Shown here: positions 56,201 through 62,912 of the stretch, in pieces | How the letters are laid out: each line of letters starts with the position of its first letter | Position numbering within the stretch: position 1 is the stretch's first letter | DNA from: Aristolochia californica | Lineage: Eukaryota; Streptophyta; Magnoliopsida; Piperales; Aristolochiaceae | Length of the DNA stretch: 64,000 nt | Assembly: GCA_029961685.1 (NCBI GenBank) | Contig: JARWKL010000005.1 | Coordinates: 21,046,164 to 21,110,163 of the forward strand | Direction of reading: 5' to 3' | Program-made: the position numbers and the translations under genes | The notes under the pieces: generated by a model | What the model was told of the DNA's origin: nothing | Databases searched by the model: none | The model's input: only the letters and a program-made list of their open reading frames with translations

Positions 56201-58600
56201 ATGACCGTTAGGTCAGCTTATTGGAAATGGGCAAAATAATGGCTTGTTTGAATCAGGTAAATATCCCACTGCACGTTCACATGAGCATTTAATGTAATTC
56301 TCTTTAAAAGGCTTGGATCCATAGGTCATTTGAATTTTTAACATTTTTCAAGCATGCATATCTTGTTTTTAAAACATGTGTAGAAAAATTTATTTCTTAT
56401 AAAATTCTGAGCAATTTGGGTTGAACTAGTAGAATTTTCCAAACTTGGATAACAAAACTTTTTTTTCATTTGTGGTGTGTGATTAAATTTTCTTTACTTA
56501 CATTTGTTTATTGCTATAAATTCTTTCCATGCATAAAGTCTAAAATTTTCATTTTGTTGTTATCTATTTTCCTTTTATCTGTTTTGATGTTTACGAGATG
56601 AAGGGAAAGTGAAAACTCAAGTTTTGATTAAAGAAAAGAGTATACATCTAAAATTGAAATGTACAATGCACAATGCACAAATGTAGAACGAGATAATTCC
56701 AAAAAGTGTCTGTAATTTTTAGGGATTGTAAACTCTTTTTAGTTTTTATATATAAGGTACTGCAAACGTCAGGAAATGGTGGAAGTGGGGGATTTTTAAC
56801 TGAGTGTTGACTCCTAATCCATACATTATTCGTTACAAAAATATACCCCATTTCGCATGATAAATCACTTTACAATCATCTATGATCGTAAGGTAAGCGT
56901 TTTTTAAATGTGCAAAATAATGGCTTGTTTGACTTGGGTAAATATCCCACCGCACGTTCACTCCAGAATTTAATGTTATTCTCTTTAAAAGGTTTGGATC
57001 CATAGGTCATTTGCATCTTTAACATGTTTCAAGCATGCATATCCATTTTTTAAAACATGTGTAGAAAAATCTCTTTCTTATCAAATTCCGAGCAATTAGG
57101 GTTGAACTAGTGGAATTTCCCTAACGTTGACAACAAAACCTTTTTGTTCATTTGTGGTTTGTGAATAAATTTTCTTTACTTAAATTTGTTTATATCTTTA
57201 AATTCTTTCCAAATGTAAACTCTAAAATTTTCATTTTGTTGTGATCTATTTGCTTTTTATCTCTTTTTTGTTTACGAGATGAAAGGATAGTGAAAAATCA
57301 AGTTTTGATTTAAGAAAAAAGTCTACTTCTAAAATGGAAATGCACAATGCACAAATGAAGAGAAAGGTATTTCGAAAAAGTGACAATAATTTTTAGGGAT
57401 TGTAAACTCTTTTTAGATTTTAAATATCAAGTTCTACAATCGTCGGGAAAAGGGGGAGGCGGTGGATTTTTAACTTAGTGTTGACTCCCAATCCATAAGT
57501 CATTCCTTAAAAAAATTTAGCCCGTTACGCATGATAAATCTCTTTAGAATCATCTATGATCCTTAGGTCAGCTTTTTGGAAATGGGCAAAATAATGCCTT
57601 GTTTTACTCAGGTAAATATCCCACCGCATGTTCACTCCATAATTTAATGTTATTCTCTTTAAAAGGTTTGGATCCATAGGTCATTTGCATCTTTAAAATG
57701 TTTCAAGCATGCATATCCATTTTTTAAAACATGTGTAGAAAAATCTCTTTCTTATAAAATTTTGAGCTCTTAGGGTTGAACTAGTGGAATTTCCCAAACT
57801 TGGATAACAAAACTTTTGTGTTCAATTGTGGTGTGTGAATAAATTTTTTTTACTTACATTTGTTTAATACTTTAAATTATTTCCATACATAAACTCTAAA
57901 ATTTTCATTTTGTTGTGATCTATTGTCCTTTTATCTATTTTTTTGTTTACGAGATGAAGGGAAAGTGAAAAGTCAAGTTTTGATGTAAGAAAAATGTATA
58001 CATCTAAAATGGAAATGAAAAAATCACAATTGTAGAGAGAGATAATTCCAAAAAGTGTCCGTAATTTTTATGGATTGTAATCTCATTTTAGGTTTTATAT
58101 ATCAGGTTCTGCAATCGTCGTTAAAATGGGGAGGCAAGGGATTTTTAACTGAGTGTTGACTCCCAATCCATTTGTCATTCCTTATAAAAAAATATCTTGT
58201 TATGCAAGATAAATCACTTTCAATCATCTATGATCGTTAGGTCAGCTTTTTGTAAATGGGCAAAATAATGGCTTGTTTGACTTGGGTAAATATCCCACCG
58301 CACGTTCACTTGAGAATTTAATGTTATTCTCTTTAAAAGGTTTGGATCCATAAGTCATTTTCATCTTTAACATGTTTCAAGCATGCATATCCATTTTTTA
58401 AAACTTGTGTAGAAAAATCTCTTTCTTATAAAATTTTGAGATTTTAGGGTTGAACTAGTGGAATTTTCCAAACTTAAATAACTACCTTTGCTATTCATTT
58501 GTGTTGTGTGAATAAATTTCTTTACTTACATTTGTTTATTACTATAAATTCTTTCCATACATAAACTCTAAAATTTTCATTTTTTTATTATCTATCTGCC
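53251..58600 (+). repeat. Satellite array, right edge block
   Basis: Diverged monomers resembling the generic left-hand type follow the dimeric block and run up to the viral junction. Small deletions occur near 53960 and 54882. The final monomer stops at ...TCTATCTGCC (58600), inside the conserved GATCTATTTGCCTTTTATC segment, and unrelated sequence starts immediately. No genes are seen. Confidence 0.93.
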
Positions 58601-58602
58601 AG

Positions 58603-58671
58603 ATGGCCCAGAAGACTTTTTCTAAGGAGCACACATGTAAACTGTGCACAGAAAGGCAGCTGTCCGAATGA
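58603..58671 (+). other. Possible tail of a preceding viral frame (22 codons)
   Basis: Immediately inside the viral segment a short open frame reads from ATG through HTCKLC to a TGA at 58669-58671. It could be the truncated 3' end of the last viral gene upstream of the promoter, as expected in a circular genome opened at integration. It is too short to classify and may be chance. Confidence 0.2.
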
Positions 58672-58673
58672 GC

Positions 58674-58721
58674 AGTCAGCAGCCACGTCAACCGACTAGT
58701 CAGCAGCCACGTCAACCGACT
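58674..58721 (+). promoter_or_regulatory. Two exact 24-bp tandem repeats with CCACGTCA
   Basis: Units 58674-58697 and 58698-58721 are identical (they begin AGTCAGCAGCC and end CAACCGACT). Each contains CCACGTCA, the complement of a TGACG motif of the as-1/bZIP-binding kind known in plant pararetrovirus promoters. They lie about 290-340 bp upstream of the TATA box, a sensible enhancer distance. That they act as enhancers is inference. Confidence 0.75.
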
Positions 58722-58741
58722 AGGCCCACGACGAAAACAAA

Positions 58742-58829
58742 GTCAGCAAAGGCGGCTCAAAAGTCCGCCATGGCGGCTACAAAAAGTCATCAATGACGGC
58801 TACACAAGTCAACAAAGATGGCTAAAAAA
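58742..58829 (+). promoter_or_regulatory. Four degenerate 21-23-bp tandem repeats
   Basis: Units start at 58742, 58763, 58786 and 58808. They share the pattern GTC..CAA.GGCGGCTACAAAA (GGCGGCT, GGCGGCT, GACGGCT and GATGGCT in turn). They lie between the 24-bp repeats and the TATA box. A CACGTCATCATCATGATGTCAC near-palindrome with another TGACG complement follows at about 58838-58859. This is probably an upstream activating region; function is inferred from position only. Confidence 0.6.
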
Positions 58830-59012
58830 GATTCCTGCACGTCATCATCATGATGTCACAAGCAGAAAAGACATTTCTACCCCTGCTTTCGGCGCCGAAA
58901 GGTAATAATGCAAGGGCAAAAGAGACATGCCAAAAAGACAAAAGTTACCCTTTGTCTTTAAACGCACACCTTACAATCAAGGGTAAAGGTGGAAAAGCTG
59001 AAAAATCTTCAG

Positions 59013-59021
59013 CTATAAATA
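59013..59021 (+). promoter_or_regulatory. TATA box of the viral pregenomic promoter
   Basis: CTATAAATA is a good plant TATA box, preceded by a region with TGACG-type elements. Transcription would start about 30 bp downstream, near 59045-59050, giving a leader of about 1.27 kb before the first substantial frame. No AATAAA lies within the next 250 bp, so the poly(A) signal of the terminal redundancy is not identified. Confidence 0.7.
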
Positions 59022-59140
59022 CGATGCTTCTCCAGAGGAAAGATCATCGAAACTTGGAGCAACTCACCAATAGACGAGCATTAGTTCCGAAGAAGAAAGC
59101 GATTTCCGGCGATCTTTCTCCGGCGAGTTCCTCAAGCACG

Positions 59141-59280
59141 GTATGTGCTTAAACAGCCGTAATGGCTGAGTAAAAAAGAGGGAACCGACCGGTGCCACGG
59201 TCAGTAACTTCGGGAGTTATGTAGATAAGTTGTTTTTCTTTTCCTTTTTTAAGGGTATGTATTTTATGTTTTTGTTTTAG
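59141..59280 (+). other. Putative leader intron (GTATGT...TTTTAG)
   Basis: CACG|GTATGT at 59141 is a strong 5' splice-site match. TTTGTTTTAG ending at 59280 follows a long U-rich stretch typical of plant 3' splice sites. The 140-nt interval is U-rich like plant introns. A short frame ATG-GCT-GAG-TAA (59162-59173) lies inside it and would be removed by splicing. Splicing of pregenomic RNA is known in some caulimovirids. This case is only a sequence prediction, and the short frame could instead be a shunt-type leader sORF. Confidence 0.35.
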
Positions 59281-59289
59281 ACAATGTTT

Positions 59290-59526
59290 TTATATTTCCG
59301 CATGTTTGTAATATTGTGATTCGTACAGTAACTGTTTCTACTGTTCATGTTCCGCATTTATAAATATGATCTCCACAGTAGTTGTTATTACTGTTCATAT
59401 TCCGCATCTATGTCTTGATCTCCACAGTGTTTGTTTTTACTGTTCCATAGTTACTGTTCAAAAGTACTGTTCATTTTTACTATTAACGATTACTATTCAT
59501 GATTACTATTCATGTTTACTGTTCAC
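59290..59526 (+). repeat. Leader repeats: about 50-bp units and TACTGTTCAT motifs
   Basis: Two clear units (59341-59390 and 59391-59439) share CTGTTCAT.TTCCGCAT.TAT, GATCTCCACAGT and a T-rich end. A weaker copy with TTCCGCATG precedes them from about 59295. They grade into many short TACTGTTCAT or TACTATTCAT motifs up to 59526. There is no credible coding sequence. Position in the transcribed leader just after the putative R region suggests an RNA-level or transcriptional role, or simple slippage expansion. Confidence 0.7.
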
Positions 59527-60120
59527 TCGACAAAAAAAAATAGTATCGAAATAGTGCCAAATAGGACAGAAGCTAGAGACTTGGAATTATTCGGCCACGC
59601 TCCGAGGTAGAAAATGAAACGGAGCTGTGCTCTACCCTGCTGAAGCAGCCATGGAGCCGCAACGGTTAATAGGAACGGCTCGGGGCCCTCTAAAGACCGT
59701 GAGGACCGCATCGACGGAATTGCCCACGTGGTGGTAAGCCGGCAGGAATAGGGTCAAACCCCGAAGAAGTTCTAGGTAGCAGCAGAAGTCATGTTGGGCC
59801 TACTAGATAGCTATGACATAGACACAAACGAGTACATAACGGTGACATGTGGTAGGAAGCAGGAAAGTAGCCTAATGGTAAACTGATAGGACGGACGAAG
59901 TGTGACTATAGGAATAGTATTGTGTGAGTCATTGTTGTTTTCCGCTGCCCGTAGATGTCATCCTCTGCCCGTAGCTCGAGACTGGCAGATAGAAGTCCCT
60001 AGGATTTTTAGTTCCGCTGCCCTGTATCCCTAGGTTGTCTTCCGCTGTGTGTACAAGTCTATTATAGACTTTGTGTCGATATCATTGCAATAGTGCTTTG
60101 GTATCAGTATTCCGCTGTCA
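59527..60120 (+). other. Structured leader with four TTCCGCTG motifs
   Basis: GC-richer, non-coding leader with many stops in all frames. TTCCGCTG occurs at 59940-59947, 60012-60019, 60040-60047 and 60110-60117. A GAGCCG/CGGCTC stem sits at 59654-59681, and CCCTAGG recurs near 59997 and 60029. A 9-base copy of the primer-binding site, TGGTATCAG, lies at 60099-60107. Long structured leaders support ribosome shunting or RNA packaging in caulimovirids; which applies here cannot be told from sequence alone. Confidence 0.5.
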
Positions 60121-60137
60121 GAGTCTGCTAGAGACTC
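60121..60137 (+). other. Hairpin just upstream of the primer-binding site
   Basis: GAGTCT-GCTAG-AGACTC forms a perfect 6-bp stem with a 5-nt loop, ending 15 nt before the primer-binding site. It may affect primer annealing; that is inference. Confidence 0.55.
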
Positions 60138-60152
60138 CTTGTGTGTTAAAAA

Positions 60153-60164
60153 TGGTATCAGAGC
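60153..60164 (+). other. tRNA-Met primer-binding site
   Basis: TGGTATCAGAGC is complementary to the 3' end of plant initiator tRNA-Met and is the minus-strand primer site used across Caulimoviridae. It lies downstream of the TATA box and upstream of all frames, as expected. The same site occurs in many plant LTR retrotransposons, so it does not by itself separate the two. The coat and RT motifs do. Confidence 0.9.
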
Positions 60165-60194
60165 CGAGTATTAGATTTGGTTTTGTATGTGTCA

Positions 60195-60222
60195 AAGAAG
60201 TCAAAGCTTACCTTTGATTCTT
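60195..60222 (+). other. Hairpin in the leader after the primer site
   Basis: AAGAA(G)TCAAAG pairs with CTTTGATTCTT across a CTTAC loop: 11 pairs with one bulged G. The function is unknown. Confidence 0.5.
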
Positions 60223-60281
60223 CCTATTTAGATATACATACTCCCAAACAGTTACAACCCATACCGGTCACATCCCAAGTA

Positions 60282-60302
60282 ACATTTGTAAGGAACAAAT
60301 GT
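60282..60302 (+). other. Hairpin 19 nt before the first viral frame
   Basis: ACATTTGT-AAGGA-ACAAATGT is a perfect 8-bp stem with a 5-nt loop, ending 19 nt upstream of the ATG at 60322. It could influence initiation on the first frame. This is a structural prediction only. Confidence 0.55.
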
Positions 60303-60321
60303 ACAAAACCAAAAGTCCATT

Positions 60322-60648
60322 ATGGAACAAAATAGGTCTAATCCAGAGATAAGACTTATAAATTATTCGCGACTGCGAGAATATATCATGACCAGAAGGT
60401 ATGATAATCAAATCGAATTCCAGAGGGTCTGGATTCGACAGTTAAAAGATCGACTCGCACGAGTTCAAGCCAAACTCAAAGAGCTCGAAGAAAATCCTTT
60501 AGTTGTAGATTATAACAACGAAGAAAGAAGAATAATCCGAGATGGACGATTCTTAGGACTCGGTCCAGTAGGATTAAAACAAGTTATCAAAGACCTGAAA
60601 CACCAAATCAGGATTGAAGAACTTGAACTTCAAGAATATGCTATCTAA
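60322..60648 (+). CDS. Small viral frame 1, coiled-coil-like protein (108 aa)
   Basis: First substantial frame after the leader, starting at a true ATG and intact. The protein is highly charged with Arg/Lys and Glu. Residues about 30-60 (IRQLKDRLARVQAKLKELEE) look like an amphipathic helix or coiled coil. A second helical run occupies about 88-106. A short loop with GRFLGLGPVGL lies between them. There is no signal peptide, membrane segment or cysteine motif. Small coiled-coil proteins (virion-associated or ORF1/ORF2-type) are encoded near this position in several caulimovirids, so a structural or virion-associated role is a reasonable guess, but I do not recognise a specific family. Its stop codon overlaps the start of the next frame by 11 nt. 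Confidence 0.7.
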   Translation: MEQNRSNPEIRLINYSRLREYIMTRRYDNQIEFQRVWIRQLKDRLARVQAKLKELEENPLVVDYNNEERRIIRDGRFLGLGPVGLKQVIKDLKHQIRIEELELQEYAI

Positions 60649-60937
60649 GCAATTCTTAGAAGATTTGGTAATCATTCTGCAAAGAGAAATCTACAGAATG
60701 ACCCATGAAGAAACCGTATCTCAACCTGTAGACACCGCTTCAACAGGAGAAGCCTCTACAAGTACATACGAAAAACCAGAAAAAACAAAATACTGGTATG
60801 TTGTCTTCATAAGAAGAGCAACAGGAATATATGACAGCTGGGAAGAAGCCCAAGCTCAAGTCATAGGATTTCCCAGAAATTCTCACAGAAAATTCCGGAC
60901 AAAGGACGATGCTGAACAAGCCTGGACAGCATCCTGA
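60638..60937 (+). CDS. Small viral frame 2 with RNase H1 N-terminal/viroplasmin-type domain (99 aa)
   Basis: I take the start as the ATG at 60638, whose ATGCTATCTAA overlaps the stop of frame 1. The open frame extends upstream only from a TTG at 60614. The N-terminal third is polar and Ser/Thr-rich. The C-terminal half reads YWYVVFIRRATGIYDSWEEA, followed by QAQVIGF and KFRTKDDAEQAW. This is the signature of the small nucleic-acid-binding domain at the N terminus of RNase H1, also present in caulimovirus viroplasmin/transactivator proteins (the Cauli_VI family): aromatic YVV, a G-I-Y-x-x-W turn, a GF/GY turn, a K-F segment and a final A-x-x-W/F. In the family the domain binds RNA-DNA hybrid or dsRNA, or aids viroplasmin function. 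Here it stands alone upstream of the coat gene, which I regard as unusual. The frame is intact; a 5-nt gap leads to the next frame. Confidence 0.75.
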   Translation: MLSKQFLEDLVIILQREIYRMTHEETVSQPVDTASTGEASTSTYEKPEKTKYWYVVFIRRATGIYDSWEEAQAQVIGFPRNSHRKFRTKDDAEQAWTAS

Positions 60938-60942
60938 AATAA

Positions 60943-61158
60943 ATGATCTATCGACAAAAACTTTTAGATCGTTTGCCACAAAAGAGAGAAGGTCTAGCCT
61001 TCACTCTCTTGCTAAGAAACATGCTTCAACTAGAAGATGAAACTACCTTTGCCAGGGAAATGTACAATTTCCATTGGGAATGGTATACGAATCGCATCCA
61101 TCTATTTCGATGCAAAATCGACAAAATCAAACAAAAGCTAAACCTCTTAGCTTTGTAA
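60943..61158 (+). CDS. Small viral frame 3, unrecognised (71 aa)
   Basis: ATG at 60943, five nt after the stop of frame 2; the frame closes 2 nt before the ATG of the coat frame. The product is basic and largely helical in appearance, with an aromatic centre (YNFHWEWYTNR) and a C-terminal lysine-rich helix (KIDKIKQKL). It has no cysteine pair, no signal peptide and no membrane span. It does not resemble a movement protein in length or motifs. Tight packing between two clearly viral frames supports it being real. I cannot assign a function; a decayed or minimal virion-associated protein is one possibility. Confidence 0.55.
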   Translation: MIYRQKLLDRLPQKREGLAFTLLLRNMLQLEDETTFAREMYNFHWEWYTNRIHLFRCKIDKIKQKLNLLAL

Positions 61159-61160
61159 AA

Positions 61161-62912
61161 ATGAATGAGTTTTTCTATTTAATGGATATGGAAACTCCAT
61201 TACCATTAGGCCTTCCTGACATCACCGGATGACTTAAAAACTTAGTTTACTTTGCAACACCTTGCATAGCACCTAGAAGAAAGGATCCAGCACCACCTGC
61301 TTTTAGGATCGCTTCAAAAGCATCATCCTCCACCGATGATGAAGTTTACGCATAATATAATACTTTCGATCGTCAATCGATTTATTATGTTAAAGAAGAA
61401 AAACCTTCTTCTAGTAAACAACAAGAGCAACACGACAGTGAACCAGAAGCCTGGGAATCTGATGAAGTTGCAGAAGAAAATACCAAGAAAACAGACTACT
61501 CTGCTAAAGACAAAAAGGCAGATGATCTTGGTAAAAGGTTTCGAATGCTTCGTGGTAGTGACCATTTTGAAGCAGAAACTTCAAGGGTACGAGATACCCA
61601 CATGGAAGATAGCTTTCAAGATAACTTCCGAAACCGTACTGCGGTTCATCCGCAAGAACGAGAAAGTTTCTCCCACTCCAAAATATCCCTGGGAGGACAA
61701 AGGTATTCGACAAAATACACAAATGTCGATCCTTCAAATGCTACTAAGGGACACCGAACCATAGATAGCATAAACCCTTTTGGATTTTACCTCAACTTGG
61801 ATTGCCCCAAGGATGGAGAAAAAGTCCTTAAAGATTGGGAAAGAAGCATGAGCAATGCTGCAAATATGCATGAATCTTGGAACCAAGAATCAGCATTTAA
61901 TTTCTTTACCCATGCTTTACAGGGTAATGTAGCTCTTTGGTGGGACAACCTTCCCGAAGACCAAAAATGAGCTAATACCTCAATATCGATAGCCAATATC
62001 TTGAAAGGATTAGTGGCTAAGATATCAAAGGAATTTCTAGGAATAAATCCAACCCTAGAAGCCTACAATGAGAATACTAAACAAAGAAAACGTTTAGAAA
62101 CTCTTCAGAAATTAAACAAGTTACAAATCTGTAACATTTGTTTTTATGAGAAGTATTACTGCGAGTTTGCAAGTTACTTCTATCAACTGCAAAAAGAAGA
62201 CCAGAAAACTTATCTGTCTATCTTTTATGCAAAATTGCCAGAACCATTTGCACATGTAGCAGAAAAAGACTACATTACAAAGTATTGGCAAAACAATCCA
62301 GAACTTGGTACTTTAACCATGGATATTTTCCTAAACATTGATACGTTAGGAAGAAGACATAGATTTGTACAAGACATGTTGGCAAATCTTTGTGAAGCCC
62401 AAAAACTACAAAAGAAAAGTAGTAAGGCAAATAAACAAACATTATGTTGTTCAAACCAGAACAAAAATGTAGGAGCTTATGGTTGCAAAACCACCTCACA
62501 TAAGCAACGAAAATATCCTAAGAAATTTCAACAGAAAAAATTTAGGATACAAAAAAGTTCTACAACACGGTATACTCCTAAAAAGAGATACTTTCGAAAG
62601 AGAACAAATTCTGGCCCGACCACATCCAGTAAAGGGTCAAATGCATACTGTCCAAAGGGGAAAACCCCAAGCAAATGCAAATGCTGGATATGCCAGAAAG
62701 AAGGACATTTCGCCAGAGATTGTCCAAATGATAAACAACAACGGCAGTACAGTACATACGTGTTACTAGCCGAAGAAAATGGATTGGAAATCATCCATTA
62801 CGATGACATCCAGTCAGAAGATGAGGTGTATGAACTTCATCTTGAAACTGAGTCCTCCTCCTCGGAAAACTCAGAGAACATGTCAGACTCTTCAGGTTTC
62901 TTCTCTGAATGA
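61161..62912 (+). pseudogene. Caulimovirid coat-protein frame broken by three in-frame stops
   Basis: One reading frame from ATG 61161 to TGA 62910-62912 (584 codons) carries premature stops at 61230 (TGA, codon 24), 61353 (TAA, codon 65) and 61968 (TGA, codon 270). No frameshift is needed to follow it. An acidic, Ser-rich N-terminal part (around 61420-61480) comes first. A conserved capsid-like core follows, with ALWWDNLPE before the third stop and YCEFASYFYQ...FYAKLPEPF after it (about 62160-62250). Next is a Lys/Arg-rich stretch, then a CCHC zinc knuckle (C-x2-C-x4-H-x4-C, 62682-62723). The C-terminal tail is very acidic and Ser-rich. Acidic ends, basic region and one knuckle are the standard plan of caulimovirid capsid precursors, which package viral DNA/RNA. 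The longest open remnant is 62001-62912 (303 aa by its internal ATG). No intact capsid product can be made from this copy. Confidence 0.85.

Noticed and set aside
2815..56851. Numerous 60-115-residue open frames on both strands across the satellite array
   Set aside because: They recur at the same monomer positions with related low-complexity translations (for example MQNLIIKTKKSLQSLK), are broken in most copies and show no domain. They are by-products of the tandem repeat.
1..58600. CRISPR-like or phage-like repeat array
   Set aside because: The repeats are contiguous units of about 670 bp without unique spacers and sit in a plant-type context.
58850..59152. 100-residue frame over the viral promoter
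   Set aside because: It spans the TATA box and expected transcription start, has no recognisable domain and ends at the putative leader donor site. It is best explained as chance.
59366..59711. Short frames on both strands in the leader (59366-59554 plus, 59523-59711 minus)
   Set aside because: The first is built from the TACTGTTCAT repeat; the second is antisense to the structured leader. Neither has family features.
58601..60165. Reading the leader as the 5' LTR of a retrotransposon
   Set aside because: The tRNA-Met primer site would allow it, but no TG...CA ends are evident at 58601 or before the primer site. The coat and RT motifs are of caulimovirid type. The far end is outside the window, so it is not fully excluded.
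60614..60637. Upstream extension of small viral frame 2 to 60614
   Set aside because: The codon at 60614 is TTG, not ATG. The ATG at 60638 overlaps the previous stop in the way typical of the virus.
60740..62794. Minus-strand and alternative-frame open frames within the viral genes (60740-60979, 61323-61565, 61336-61764, 61504-61737, 61787-61996, 62270-62499, 62479-62769, 62528-62794, 62779-62973)
   Set aside because: They are shadows of the coat and small frames with no independent motifs.
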